Shown here piece after piece: positions 37,870 to 46,348 of a stretch of 64,000 nt of DNA (position 1 is its first letter; each line of letters begins with the position of its first letter). The translations under genes were made by a program, and so were the position numbers. The notes below the pieces were generated by a model. That model was given only the letters and a program-made list of their open reading frames with translations. It had not been told where the DNA came from and made no database searches. Source of the DNA: Solobacterium moorei (GTDB lineage Bacteria; Bacillota_I; Bacilli_A; Erysipelotrichales; Erysipelotrichaceae); the NCBI RefSeq assembly GCF_036323475.1, contig NZ_AP028934.1:1426001-1490000 (forward strand), written 5' to 3'.

Positions 37870-39090
37870 CTAGTTCTTTCCACCAATGAGTTCAATGAAG
37901 GACTCACCGTTTTGTGGTGCTTCTACATTAAAGTAATCACAACAGCTAGCACCCATGTCAGACATTGTTTTACGCGTACCTACTTGTACTCCTTCTAATC
38001 CTTTGCGATAGATTAGAAGTGGAACGCATTCTCTTGTATGTTTAGAATGTCCAATATTCGGATCATTGCCATGGTCTGCTTGGATAATCAAAATATCATT
38101 TTCAGTTAGATGGGGAAGAATCTTTGCTAGTCCTTCATCTGCTTGTTTCAATACTTCAACATATCGAGCTGCGTTTTGCGCATGTCCTGCCAAATCTGTC
38201 TCTTGTACATTTGTACAGATAAATCCTTGTTCCATTTCAAGAATAGCATTCAAAGTGATTTCCATAACTTCTGGTGTAGGAACACATGAAATGGACTTCC
38301 CTAAATCATTAGCGACAATATCTGCAACCTTTCCAATAAGCGTACATGGGATGTCACTCTTGGTTAGTATTGTAGGTGCTTGTACTTCTTTATCCACACC
38401 ATAACCTAGATGAAGACATTGATAACCTTGGTCGTACGACTTTGATTTAGCTGAAGCGATCCCAATGTACTTTCCTTCGCGAATCTCTTCAGCATTATAT
38501 AAATCCTGCATTGTATTACCAGTTCCACCGAACACAATTACACGACCTACCGTAGAAACTTCACGAACTAGCTTTGCAATTGCGTACTCTTTTTCAAATG
38601 GCATGTAATCGAGTGGTGCTGTTACGTTATAGCACATACCTAGATCTGCTTCTAAGTTATCCGCAACTGTAGCATAATCATCTACAACGACGTAACGAAG
38701 ACCATTTCGGTTCATAATTTCAACCTTGTGTCCTGCATCTTTAAGATGCTTCGCAACTTCATCTACTTTCTCTTGGAAAGGAACAAACTGTGGTTTCTTT
38801 GGTTTGGTTCCCATGATTTCTTGGTGTCCCATGAATGTATCTGCACCTTGATGCATTAACTCACTTCTACCAAAGTTTGCTTTAGGTTGAAACTTCATGC
38901 AATTACTTTCTCTCCCAAATGCATTCATCAATCCTAACTTTTCTAGTGTAGGTAGTTTTAAGTCTGGAAATTCATCAAGTATAGAAGCTAGTGTATTCGC
39001 CTTTTCATCACCTGCTCTAGCTTGCGCAGCATCATGCATCGCTCCAATCCCAAAACCATCTAAGACAATAATAATGAATCTCTTTTTCAT
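37870..39090 (-). CDS. yhfW: YhfW-like phosphopentomutase-family protein
   Basis: A 406-residue metalloenzyme of the alkaline phosphatase superfamily, close to phosphopentomutase. Metal ligands are visible in IVLDGFGIGAMHDA (Asp about 10), GADTFMGHQEIMG (the Thr/Ser phosphate carrier region, about 82), QADHGNDPNIGHSKHTRE (Asp/His cluster, about 337-354) and NVQETDLAGHAQN. Its substrate in the yhf context is unknown, probably a phosphorylated sugar or amino-sugar (inference). Its ATG overlaps the yhfX-like stop as ATGA. It is the last gene of the cluster. Confidence 0.88.
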   Translation of the reverse strand: MKKRFIIIVLDGFGIGAMHDAAQARAGDEKANTLASILDEFPDLKLPTLEKLGLMNAFGRESNCMKFQPKANFGRSELMHQGADTFMGHQEIMGTKPKKPQFVPFQEKVDEVAKHLKDAGHKVEIMNRNGLRYVVVDDYATVADNLEADLGMCYNVTAPLDYMPFEKEYAIAKLVREVSTVGRVIVFGGTGNTMQDLYNAEEIREGKYIGIASAKSKSYDQGYQCLHLGYGVDKEVQAPTILTKSDIPCTLIGKVADIVANDLGKSISCVPTPEVMEITLNAILEMEQGFICTNVQETDLAGHAQNAARYVEVLKQADEGLAKILPHLTENDILIIQADHGNDPNIGHSKHTRECVPLLIYRKGLEGVQVGTRKTMSDMGASCCDYFNVEAPQNGESFIELIGGKN

Positions 39091-40244
39091 TTCTTGCCTC
39101 CTAAACTATCATATACACCTACAATCTCAGGAGTTCCTGATTGAATTCCCTTAATTAGACACACATCACTACGTGTTACAAATATCTGATAACGAAAACA
39201 TAATATAGCACTATCACCGATATTATGTGGATTCTCCAATCCAAAATGATAATCAATGGAATCCATATCCGGAAGAATAACACTATCCTTTTCTAGTTCT
39301 TCATAAGAAGTACCAACCAATGCATTTTGAATATGACCACGTCTATAATATCCACCACCATAGATGTATGCATGATTATCTAATACGTGACTTACTTCCG
39401 AAAGATATAAAATACTTGGAATTTCCACTGTATCATGATTAATATGATACGGAGTCGTACCCGAAAGACCATGACCTGGTTCAGCAGATGTAATATCAGG
39501 ATATTGTTTCATCAGTTCTAATGTATGCACGCATGTGGCTGAAGGTGCGTTGACATTTTGAATATGACAACCTAGTGCTTCTAAAATCTTCTTTGCCTTT
39601 AGGACTGTATGTAGATTTTCTTGTGCTTTAATCTCTTTTGTTGCTTCATCATATAAAAAGCACGGAAAATTATCGACACCTGCAAGTTCAATATGTGTTA
39701 AGTCTTTTGACTTTTGTACAAGTTCTTTTAATTGGTTTAAATAAAAGCCTGCTGTCTGTCCACTATAAATTCGATCATTTTCACCAATGACACGTACACA
39801 GACCTTTTGAATCATACCCATCTTTTTAGCCGCTTCATTCACTTCAACTAATTTTTCATACGAATACACAGTGACATAGTCACAACCATACGCTACCAGC
39901 CGGTTTACCATCATTGATGGAATCTGTACCAAATGTCCTGCATGTGCAATGTGTAGTTGATTTTTCATCATCACTTCTGCTTCTTTAAAATCAACTACAA
40001 CTGCTCCTTTATAACCAATTTTTTCTAATTCCTTTGCTAAATATGGATTACGTCCAATTTGTTTTAGCATGTAATAAAGTTCGATATTTTGTTCATTTGC
40101 TTTTTGTAAAATCGCTTTTGCATTCTCTAAAAATTGATCAACATCCACAACATATGTATCAGGCATAATCTGTTCCTGTTGATGCATATGCACAGCTGTT
40201 TGAATAAGATTTGGATTTGTCTTACATAACTTATCTAGAAACAT
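39087..40244 (-). CDS. yhfX: YhfX-like PLP-dependent racemase-fold protein
   Basis: A 385-residue protein related to fold-type III PLP enzymes (alanine racemase N-terminal barrel). The cofactor Lys is likely in LYYMLKQIGRNPYLAKEL (about 62), where alanine racemases have YAVVKANAYG. AGVDNFPCFLYD and TSAEPGHGLSGTTP are specific to the YhfX group. The reaction is not established. It overlaps the end of the yhfS-like gene by 14 bp. Confidence 0.88.
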   Translation of the reverse strand: MFLDKLCKTNPNLIQTAVHMHQQEQIMPDTYVVDVDQFLENAKAILQKANEQNIELYYMLKQIGRNPYLAKELEKIGYKGAVVVDFKEAEVMMKNQLHIAHAGHLVQIPSMMVNRLVAYGCDYVTVYSYEKLVEVNEAAKKMGMIQKVCVRVIGENDRIYSGQTAGFYLNQLKELVQKSKDLTHIELAGVDNFPCFLYDEATKEIKAQENLHTVLKAKKILEALGCHIQNVNAPSATCVHTLELMKQYPDITSAEPGHGLSGTTPYHINHDTVEIPSILYLSEVSHVLDNHAYIYGGGYYRRGHIQNALVGTSYEELEKDSVILPDMDSIDYHFGLENPHNIGDSAILCFRYQIFVTRSDVCLIKGIQSGTPEIVGVYDSLGGKK

Positions 40245-41337
40245 CTTTCGCCTTTCTAATACTCTCTTTTAGAATACGTATAATCGTATCTGCTCCACTT
40301 CGATTTGGATTGATACGAATCATTCTTTCTTCTAGTGTTGGATCTGCTTTTCTAAATGTTCCGGATACACGATAAAACATAGGAACTGCTTCATATTTGG
40401 ATTCAGCACCAACCGGATTTGGTAATCCACCTAGCTTCTCTGCTTCATCTAATACTGCTTTTGCGATATCACCTTCAAATTCAACTAATAATACTTTTGA
40501 TTGTGCATTTGCTAAGAATGCTTCTTTTACACCTTCAACTTCATGATTGTTTAAACGTCTTACAAGCTCCTCATTTACTTCCGCTTGAATCGCTAGTGCT
40601 ACAGGTGCATAGGTAAAACCTCGTAACACTTCCATTGCTTGCCAACCCTGAACTTTCGAACCACCAGAGTAATTCATCTTTTCAATTGCATCTACTATAG
40701 ATGCTTTACCAACCACAACTCCAACTCCCTCTGGTCCTAATAGTTTAAAACAAGAGAAAGCAGATAAGTCAGCACCTAATTCAACACCAATTTTATGTAC
40801 CTTCATTACTGCATAATTATCATCTGTGATGATTTGAATATCTCTTATGGATTTGATTGTCTGAAGCACTTCTTCCATATCATAAGAATCATCAATCGCT
40901 TGACGTGTGTATTGAACAAGAGCAGTACGGATATTCTGATGTTCCTCTAGAACATGCTTGATATCTTCCAAATCGTTAAAGTTAGCCCTGACTGGAATTA
41001 ATCCCATAGATGAAAAACTAACTTCAGTAGTTGGATATATTGGAGAAGTATGTACTAAGATTTCTTCATTTGCAGAAGCCATGACTTGAAGCCCACTACG
41101 AATAGCACCTGTACCAGAACCAATTAATAACAGCGCCTTCTCAGCATGAAAGAAATTCGCAATGACTCTTTCAACCTTTTCAGCATATACTGGTTTATTT
41201 AAACCAGGTACTACACCAAAATCTCCGGCAGAAAGAAATTCCTTCCCTTGAAATTCTTTTGTGATCGCATCAATTAGTTGAAACTGTTTTTGTTTAGCTT
41301 CTTCTAAACTGATGGATTTTAAAGGATATGTGTTCAT
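40231..41337 (-). CDS. yhfS: YhfS-like PLP-dependent aminotransferase-fold protein
   Basis: A 368-residue protein with the fold-type I PLP layout: a cofactor-anchoring region (LIGSGTGAIRSGLQ, about 92), the Asp that holds the pyridine nitrogen (IITDDNYAVMKVH, about 178) and the Schiff-base Lys in LSAFSCFKLLGPEGVG (about 198). It most resembles Escherichia coli YhfS, whose physiological reaction is unassigned. It follows the php-like gene after a 50-bp gap that contains a hairpin. Confidence 0.88.
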   Translation of the reverse strand: MNTYPLKSISLEEAKQKQFQLIDAITKEFQGKEFLSAGDFGVVPGLNKPVYAEKVERVIANFFHAEKALLLIGSGTGAIRSGLQVMASANEEILVHTSPIYPTTEVSFSSMGLIPVRANFNDLEDIKHVLEEHQNIRTALVQYTRQAIDDSYDMEEVLQTIKSIRDIQIITDDNYAVMKVHKIGVELGADLSAFSCFKLLGPEGVGVVVGKASIVDAIEKMNYSGGSKVQGWQAMEVLRGFTYAPVALAIQAEVNEELVRRLNNHEVEGVKEAFLANAQSKVLLVEFEGDIAKAVLDEAEKLGGLPNPVGAESKYEAVPMFYRVSGTFRKADPTLEERMIRINPNRSGADTIIRILKESIRKAKDVSR

Positions 41338-41359
41338 GTAATACCTCCAGTTAAAATTA

Positions 41360-41380
41360 GGCTCAGAATATCTCTGAGCC
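41360..41380 (-). terminator. Intra-operon hairpin between php and yhfS
   Basis: GGCTCAGA and TCTGAGCC form a perfect 8-bp stem with a 5-nt loop, followed on the minus strand by TAATTTTAAC. The incomplete T-run suggests partial termination or an RNA processing or stability element that sets the ratio of upstream to downstream genes. Confidence 0.5.
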
Positions 41381-41387
41381 GTTTATT

Positions 41388-42296
41388 TTATTGAATATCA
41401 AAAATCCTACTTGGATTCTTTATCAATAGATGATCAATATCATCTTGACAAATACCGCGTTCTTTTAGAAGTGGTATAAACTTATCTAAAACAGCTGTAT
41501 ATCCGTTATATTCTCCAAAAGTCTTCATATATGATTTTCTAGAGATATCTGCTGAAAGAATAATATTGTTTACATAGCCTTCTTTGATAAGTTGTGCAAG
41601 ATTATCAGCTCTACTTTCGTCTTTTAGATACGACGTTTTTCCTATCGTATCAAAACCAATGTTTGCACCACGGTCCATTAATGATTTCATATATGCAATA
41701 TCATTAGAAAGATCAATGTGACCAAGTATAACCTTGTTAAGTGGCATAGCTTTCTCTGTAAAGATATCCAACTGTTGATGGCCTAAAGTTCCCATTTGGC
41801 AATGCGTAGAAACACAACATCCAACTTTCTTTCCAGCAATCGCAGCAGCAGCAAGAACCTTCTTTTCATCTTCGGTCATTACTTTACTTGTCGCAACTTC
41901 TCCGATTACGCCAGCTCTAATATTAGTGTCATCAATACCTACTGTTAAATCTTTAATGAATATTTCAGCAATATCATCCTCGCTCATTTCATGAATATAC
42001 TGTGGGTGATACTGTTCTAAATAGAAACCAGTTGGTGCAATAATATGAACATCACAAGCATTTGAAAGCTTAAGTAAATCATTCACATTTCTTCCCATAT
42101 CATTTGTGGACATTTCCACAAATGCTTGAACACCACACTCTTTTGCAAAGTTGATTTCATCAATTATCAATGGTGAATATCCAAATGTTGAATCAGGATC
42201 ATTACGAATTCTGCCAAGATCAACAGATAAGTGTTCATGACACATAGTGACTCCTAATTTACTAGGATCAATATAGCCTCTCACAGTACGAATCAT
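41388..42296 (-). CDS. php: Phosphotriesterase homology protein (Php/YhfV)
   Basis: A 302-residue TIM-barrel metal hydrolase of the phosphotriesterase family. Metal ligands are HxH in MCHEHLSVD (about 19-21), His in STHCQMGTLGH (about 163) and GHIDLSND (about 193), and the Asp in ILSADISRKSY (about 251). A conserved Glu takes the place of the bridging Lys (GVIGEVATSK, about 128). The natural substrate of Php proteins is unknown; related enzymes act on lactones and phosphodiesters. It lies 15 bp downstream of the yhfT-like gene. Confidence 0.9.
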   Translation of the reverse strand: MIRTVRGYIDPSKLGVTMCHEHLSVDLGRIRNDPDSTFGYSPLIIDEINFAKECGVQAFVEMSTNDMGRNVNDLLKLSNACDVHIIAPTGFYLEQYHPQYIHEMSEDDIAEIFIKDLTVGIDDTNIRAGVIGEVATSKVMTEDEKKVLAAAAIAGKKVGCCVSTHCQMGTLGHQQLDIFTEKAMPLNKVILGHIDLSNDIAYMKSLMDRGANIGFDTIGKTSYLKDESRADNLAQLIKEGYVNNIILSADISRKSYMKTFGEYNGYTAVLDKFIPLLKERGICQDDIDHLLIKNPSRIFDIQ

Positions 42297-42311
42297 AAAA
42301 CCCTCGCTTTT

Positions 42312-43619
42312 CTAACCAGCTAGTCCAATAAGCTGAACAAGATATAGTAAGTTTAAGATAATTCCACAAGCGATAGCAGCGATTGGACCAATAGCCATAC
42401 GCATTACTTTTCTACCTGTAGCTTCATTAATTAAGTAAATTGTTCCACCGATGAAGAATCCACCAGCTGCGCCAATCGTTGTAGCAGCACCCATAGATGC
42501 ACACGCTCCAATAGAACCGATTAATAATGCAAATTCAACAACTTGGTTCATTGATGAACGAATATTGTCAGAAGCATCACGGATTGATGGGAATCCACCT
42601 AAGAATTTACCTACAAATCCAAGTAACATTACTTCCGCAAAGATAATACCAGCACCAAGTACCACAGCAATAATTGGGTTAGGACTTAAGTATCCTGCAA
42701 CATATACGAATGTGAATCCTGCAACACCATATACACCTGTTGTAATCGCTGTTGTTGCAATTAATGGAATAAAGCTTAAACCACGCATCAATTCATTAGT
42801 AGCAGCTGTACGAACTAGATCCACATTGCCAGAAGCGTATGCTGTAGATAAATCAAACATAGATACTGTTGACCCTGCAAAAATATGTAAATTACAGATT
42901 AATGCAATCAACGCACCAGCAGCCATTAAAAATGGTAAATTTTTCTTAATTCTGCCTACTCTTTCACTAAAAATATTATTAGAATCATCTTCAGTTTCTT
43001 TATTTTTGTTGCTCAAGTCTTTAATGATGCATAATCCAATTAAGATAATAACACCAGTCATCATTGTCCATGCATCAGCACTAATTGTAGAGAACTTAGG
43101 ACCCAGAATTCTAATTACTAATACAACTAAAGCAGAAATTAACCCCTTCTTTGTACCAAATTGCATGAAGATTGCAACAATTGGGAAGATTGCAAATCCA
43201 GTAACTACATAAGTTCCTACTTGACCCATACCACCAATTAAGTCGATTGGTAATCCTGTAAGTACAGCATTAATAGCACTAATACCTGTCAAGCATAGTA
43301 AACCATATAGACCACCTAAAATTGGAGCCAACCATTTCTTAGGTGAAGCGATACCGATAATATCAGTCGCTAAGAATAATAACCATGGATTCATCAAGTT
43401 TGTTGCTAAAGCATTACCAATACCAACAGAAGCAATAAATCCTACACTTAAACCAAACGCAACAGAAGCAATCTCTGAACGCTTCATACGTTTCTCAAGA
43501 TACTCTGGGATAACAGGTCTAATTCCATCATGGAATACAGCCATACCCATGTGTGACATAAATGATGTAAGTGCACATAATGCAATTACAGATAAAGCAT
43601 TAATTAGATTAATTTCCAT
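42312..43619 (-). CDS. yhfT: YhfT-like membrane transporter
   Basis: A 435-residue integral membrane protein with about 11-12 hydrophobic helices and a charged cytoplasmic loop (KDLSNKNKETEDDSNN, about 200-215). HMGMAVFHDGIRPVIPEYLE near the N-terminus is characteristic of YhfT. It is presumably the substrate importer or exporter of the cluster. It lies between the yhfU-like and php-like genes with spacings of 14-15 bp. Confidence 0.88.
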   Translation of the reverse strand: MEINLINALSVIALCALTSFMSHMGMAVFHDGIRPVIPEYLEKRMKRSEIASVAFGLSVGFIASVGIGNALATNLMNPWLLFLATDIIGIASPKKWLAPILGGLYGLLCLTGISAINAVLTGLPIDLIGGMGQVGTYVVTGFAIFPIVAIFMQFGTKKGLISALVVLVIRILGPKFSTISADAWTMMTGVIILIGLCIIKDLSNKNKETEDDSNNIFSERVGRIKKNLPFLMAAGALIALICNLHIFAGSTVSMFDLSTAYASGNVDLVRTAATNELMRGLSFIPLIATTAITTGVYGVAGFTFVYVAGYLSPNPIIAVVLGAGIIFAEVMLLGFVGKFLGGFPSIRDASDNIRSSMNQVVEFALLIGSIGACASMGAATTIGAAGGFFIGGTIYLINEATGRKVMRMAIGPIAAIACGIILNLLYLVQLIGLAG

Positions 43620-43633
43620 AATAACTATCTCCC

Positions 43634-43993
43634 TTATTTATTTTTTAAAGCATCAATTAAAATTGGAACTGTATCGGTAATACTTGATATAGTCATACCA
43701 AAGCAGATCTTCCCATCATTAACTGCTTTGACAATTTCATCTTTATTTGGTCGTTGACCATTTTTACAAACAGTCGCACATTTACTATATCCAACTAAAC
43801 CAATCAGAATAGAAATTGCAGAACCTCCACCACTTTCACAGGCACCTAAATAATAATCAGCTTCACCTGATTTAAGTAGCTTTGATGCGTTTAAATCATT
43901 TGTAATAATTGTTTCAATTTGTGGATCAGCTTTTTTTACAGCTAATTCCATCTCATTCTTTTGCATTCCCCCAATAGCAATTTTCACTCCCAT
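43634..43993 (-). CDS. yhfU: YhfU-like DUF2620 protein
   Basis: A 119-residue soluble alpha/beta protein. It begins with a strand-glycine pattern (KIAIGGMQKNEMEL), has the glycine-rich CESGGGSAISILIGLVGYSKCATV (about 51-75) and ends in a helix (SITDTVPILIDALKN). It matches DUF2620, the YhfU family. The fold resembles small PTS or sensor domains, but no function is known. The ATG at 43993 has GATAGGTG upstream. It lies between the yhfY-like and yhfT-like genes. Confidence 0.85.
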   Translation of the reverse strand: MGVKIAIGGMQKNEMELAVKKADPQIETIITNDLNASKLLKSGEADYYLGACESGGGSAISILIGLVGYSKCATVCKNGQRPNKDEIVKAVNDGKICFGMTISSITDTVPILIDALKNK

Positions 43994-43996
43994 CAC

Positions 43997-44359
43997 CTAT
44001 CTTTCTAGCAAATTGCAAATATGGATTAATAATAAGATTTTTTCTCCTTCAGGAATTTCTACCTGAAATAAACCTTCTATTTCATCAAGTATTTTAGAAG
44101 CCTCAGCGAAGTTACCATTTTGCTTAATTTCGTCAACAATATTCTCATCGGCGCAAGCCTCACATTCACCTTTTTCAACACGTGATAATGCAATTGCTAA
44201 ATGAACACAAAACACATCCATCTTCTCTTGGCCAAAATCGTCAGAAATATCTAAAAATTTATCTACTACTAATTCCGACTTTTCTCTCACTGTTGATGAA
44301 ATGATATTAGCTTCATGCAAAATATCTAAACGTTCAATAATACTATTCTTATCAATCAT
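43997..44359 (-). CDS. yhfY: YhfY-like PRD-domain protein
   Basis: A 120-residue stand-alone PTS-regulation-type domain. The pattern of helices and the His in DVFCVHLAIALSRVEKGE (about 51) match PRDs, in which such histidines are phosphorylated by PTS proteins. A second His (LLLIHICNLLE) is near the C-terminus. There is no DNA-binding or RNA-binding domain. It is the first gene after the internal promoter and is followed immediately by the yhfU-like gene. Confidence 0.85.
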   Translation of the reverse strand: MIDKNSIIERLDILHEANIISSTVREKSELVVDKFLDISDDFGQEKMDVFCVHLAIALSRVEKGECEACADENIVDEIKQNGNFAEASKILDEIEGLFQVEIPEGEKILLLIHICNLLER

Positions 44360-44373
44360 ATCTTTCTCACTTT

Positions 44374-44383
44374 TTAATATTCA
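44374..44383. promoter_or_regulatory. Single operator-like half of the YhfZ site in the yhfY leader
   Basis: TTAATATTCA matches the palindrome TGAATATTCA found twice upstream of yhfZ at nine of ten positions. It lies about 15 bp before the yhfY-like start, downstream of the internal promoter, so the same regulator may control both units. Confidence 0.35.
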
Positions 44384-44405
44384 ATATTTTGTATTTTGTA
44401 AATTA

Positions 44406-44433
44406 ATAATAACATAATCAATATTACCGTCAA
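44406..44433 (-). promoter_or_regulatory. Internal promoter of the yhfY-W operon
   Basis: On the minus strand TTGACG (44428-44433) and TATTAT (44406-44411) are 16 bp apart, about 47 bp upstream of the yhfY-like start and just after the tyrosine phosphatase gene. Confidence 0.55.
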
Positions 44434-44446
44434 CAAATATTTAAAA

Positions 44447-45235
44447 TTATTCTAAAAATTGTTCTTTGATATAGCAGCAAAGATCCGTATCAACGCCATA
44501 TTCTTTTAAGAAGAATTCTTCATAGTTTGGGTATATATCTAAAATACCATCTATCATTTCCCTACCCATTTGTTCATCAACACCTGCTTCCATCATGATA
44601 TTTCGTTTAAGTGATGGATTCTTTTGAATTGCAGCTTTATTCTTTGCTAATGCCAATTCAATGCGTGCGTGATAAGCCCTATTTGATAGAAGATAGTCTT
44701 CTATGATATCTTCTTTTGGTACACCTAACAGTAAATATAACAAAACTGCAATTGCCCCTGTTCTATCTTTTCCTGTTGCGCAATGAAATAACAGTGGAAA
44801 TTCTATATTTTGTTTAATCATTTCAAGAATAAACATGAATCCTTCATTCTTAAACATCATATTCCTATATAGTTCTGCCATATGCTTATGTAGTGTTTCT
44901 TCGTCACTATCATCCGCAATGATCATCTTATGAATACCATATGGAGAAAAATCTACTCCCTCGCCATTACGATCACGCATACCGCTGACACGATAATTAA
45001 CAATTCCGTCGATGAGAGGATCTGGTTCTTCATACGCTTCATAAGAAGTACGTAAATCGAGTACTGTTTTGATACCCAGATTTTGAAGATGTTTTAACTC
45101 CTCTTTATTCATCCAGCCAAGAAAACAGCTGCGATATAATAATCCAGTCTTTACACTTTTTCCATCTACTGTAGAATACCCGCCAAGGTCTCTAAAATTA
45201 CAAATCTCACGGAAGTTGCTATCTAATATTCTCAT
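44447..45235 (-). CDS. Tyrosine-protein phosphatase-type protein in the yhf cluster
   Basis: 262 residues. The P-loop HCATGKDRTGAIA (Cys152, Arg158) and the N-terminal NFRDLGGYST are typical of the bacterial tyrosine/lipid phosphatase family (Y_phosphatase3, LipA/MptpB-like). LDLRTSYE and the C-terminal helices complete the domain. It could act on phosphotyrosine, phosphoinositides or a small phosphorylated metabolite. It lies 11 bp downstream of the yhfZ-like regulator on the same strand. No such gene is part of the Escherichia coli yhf operon, so it is an addition here. Confidence 0.88.
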   Translation of the reverse strand: MRILDSNFREICNFRDLGGYSTVDGKSVKTGLLYRSCFLGWMNKEELKHLQNLGIKTVLDLRTSYEAYEEPDPLIDGIVNYRVSGMRDRNGEGVDFSPYGIHKMIIADDSDEETLHKHMAELYRNMMFKNEGFMFILEMIKQNIEFPLLFHCATGKDRTGAIAVLLYLLLGVPKEDIIEDYLLSNRAYHARIELALAKNKAAIQKNPSLKRNIMMEAGVDEQMGREMIDGILDIYPNYEEFFLKEYGVDTDLCCYIKEQFLE

Positions 45236-45246
45236 GCATAATTTCC

Positions 45247-46173
45247 CTAATAACTTGGTGTTACAGTTCCATCTAACACTAAATCTTGAACTGCTAGTGT
45301 TTCTTTTACATCAAGCATCTGCCGTAATAACTCCGTCATCTCTGGTGTTTTACCATTTGTTACAATGACCGCATTTGTATCATCATTATCATCGATTGAA
45401 ACCTTCACGTAGTTTACTTTAGACATCTTATCGATAATTTCATCTTCATTCCATACTGCCGCATCAATTTCTCCATTTTGAACTAAACGCAATAAATTAT
45501 TTGATTCTACAGGGATGAATTCAACTTTCTTCATTCCGCATGCACGCTTTGTCATATCACTTTGATCAATCGAATCTCGATCAATCCCTACACGCATACC
45601 ATCTTGAATTTCTTTGGCATGAGGATCATGGAATACAATTACGTGTGATGAACAATATGTCCCTTCTCCAAATTCACATACAATATCAATTTGTCCCTTA
45701 TGTGCATCTAAGAATTCTTTTGCTGCATATTTTGAAACAACTGCGAAATTATAGCGATTCTCTAATACCATCGCAATTCGATTCTTCGCACCTCTCATAT
45801 AAGAAAGTGTCATTGGAATTCCATGTTTATTTTCCATTGTGGTAATAATGCCAGTCGCTAACCCCTCATACTTTCTAGAGTATGGTAAAGGCATAGCACC
45901 AACTAGTAAATTGATTCCAGCAAGTTCAAGTAGAATCTTGTCATTCTTTTCGATAACATAAGATCCTAAATGCCCCTTACTCACAATGTGAATTGCGTTA
46001 TTATTCTGTAGTGTTTTAATTGCAGATTGCGCAGTTCCTCTAGAAATATTCAATTTCTCACTTAGCTCTGTAACAGTTGGCGTGCGATCTCCTACTTTGT
46101 ATTTTAGAAGTGCTTTTGCTAGACTCAATACCGCAAGTCCGTTTTTACTCATTAGTTGATTATTATAGTTCAT
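45247..46173 (-). CDS. yhfZ: YhfZ-like transcriptional regulator
   Basis: 308 residues. The N-terminal winged helix-turn-helix (about 15-75, with TPTVTELSEKLNISRGTAQSAI) is GntR-like. The rest (about 85-300) resembles a type 2 periplasmic-binding-protein fold used as an effector-sensing domain (MTLSYMRGAKNRIAMVLENR, RLVQNGEIDAAVWNEDEI). It matches the YhfZ family. It starts with ATG at 46173 after AGGAG. Two perfect copies of a 10-bp palindrome lie just upstream, so it probably regulates its own operon. Confidence 0.88.
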   Translation of the reverse strand: MNYNNQLMSKNGLAVLSLAKALLKYKVGDRTPTVTELSEKLNISRGTAQSAIKTLQNNNAIHIVSKGHLGSYVIEKNDKILLELAGINLLVGAMPLPYSRKYEGLATGIITTMENKHGIPMTLSYMRGAKNRIAMVLENRYNFAVVSKYAAKEFLDAHKGQIDIVCEFGEGTYCSSHVIVFHDPHAKEIQDGMRVGIDRDSIDQSDMTKRACGMKKVEFIPVESNNLLRLVQNGEIDAAVWNEDEIIDKMSKVNYVKVSIDDNDDTNAVIVTNGKTPEMTELLRQMLDVKETLAVQDLVLDGTVTPSY

Positions 46174-46200
46174 AGTTTAACTCCTATAAACATTATAGAA

Positions 46201-46226
46201 TGAATATTCATTTATTTGAATATTCA
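46201..46226. promoter_or_regulatory. Tandem palindromic operator upstream of yhfZ
   Basis: TGAATATTCA occurs at 46201-46210 and 46217-46226, each a perfect 10-bp palindrome, with centres 16 bp apart. It lies 27 bp upstream of the yhfZ-like start in the divergent spacer. The arrangement suits binding of two dimers of a GntR-like regulator. Confidence 0.65.
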
Positions 46227-46348
46227 ATTAAACTTAAATTTTATAAAATTGTATTTATCATTAGCAATACCTTAGTGATACAATTTGTATAAAGATAACA
46301 TCTCGATTCATACATATTTCATAATTGATAGAAAGTGAGGATAAAAAT

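Noticed and set aside
42451-43212. Long plus-strand open frame of 253 residues opposite yhfT
   Set aside because: It is the antisense shadow of a hydrophobic transporter. The minus-strand frame has the conserved family sequence and a ribosome binding site.
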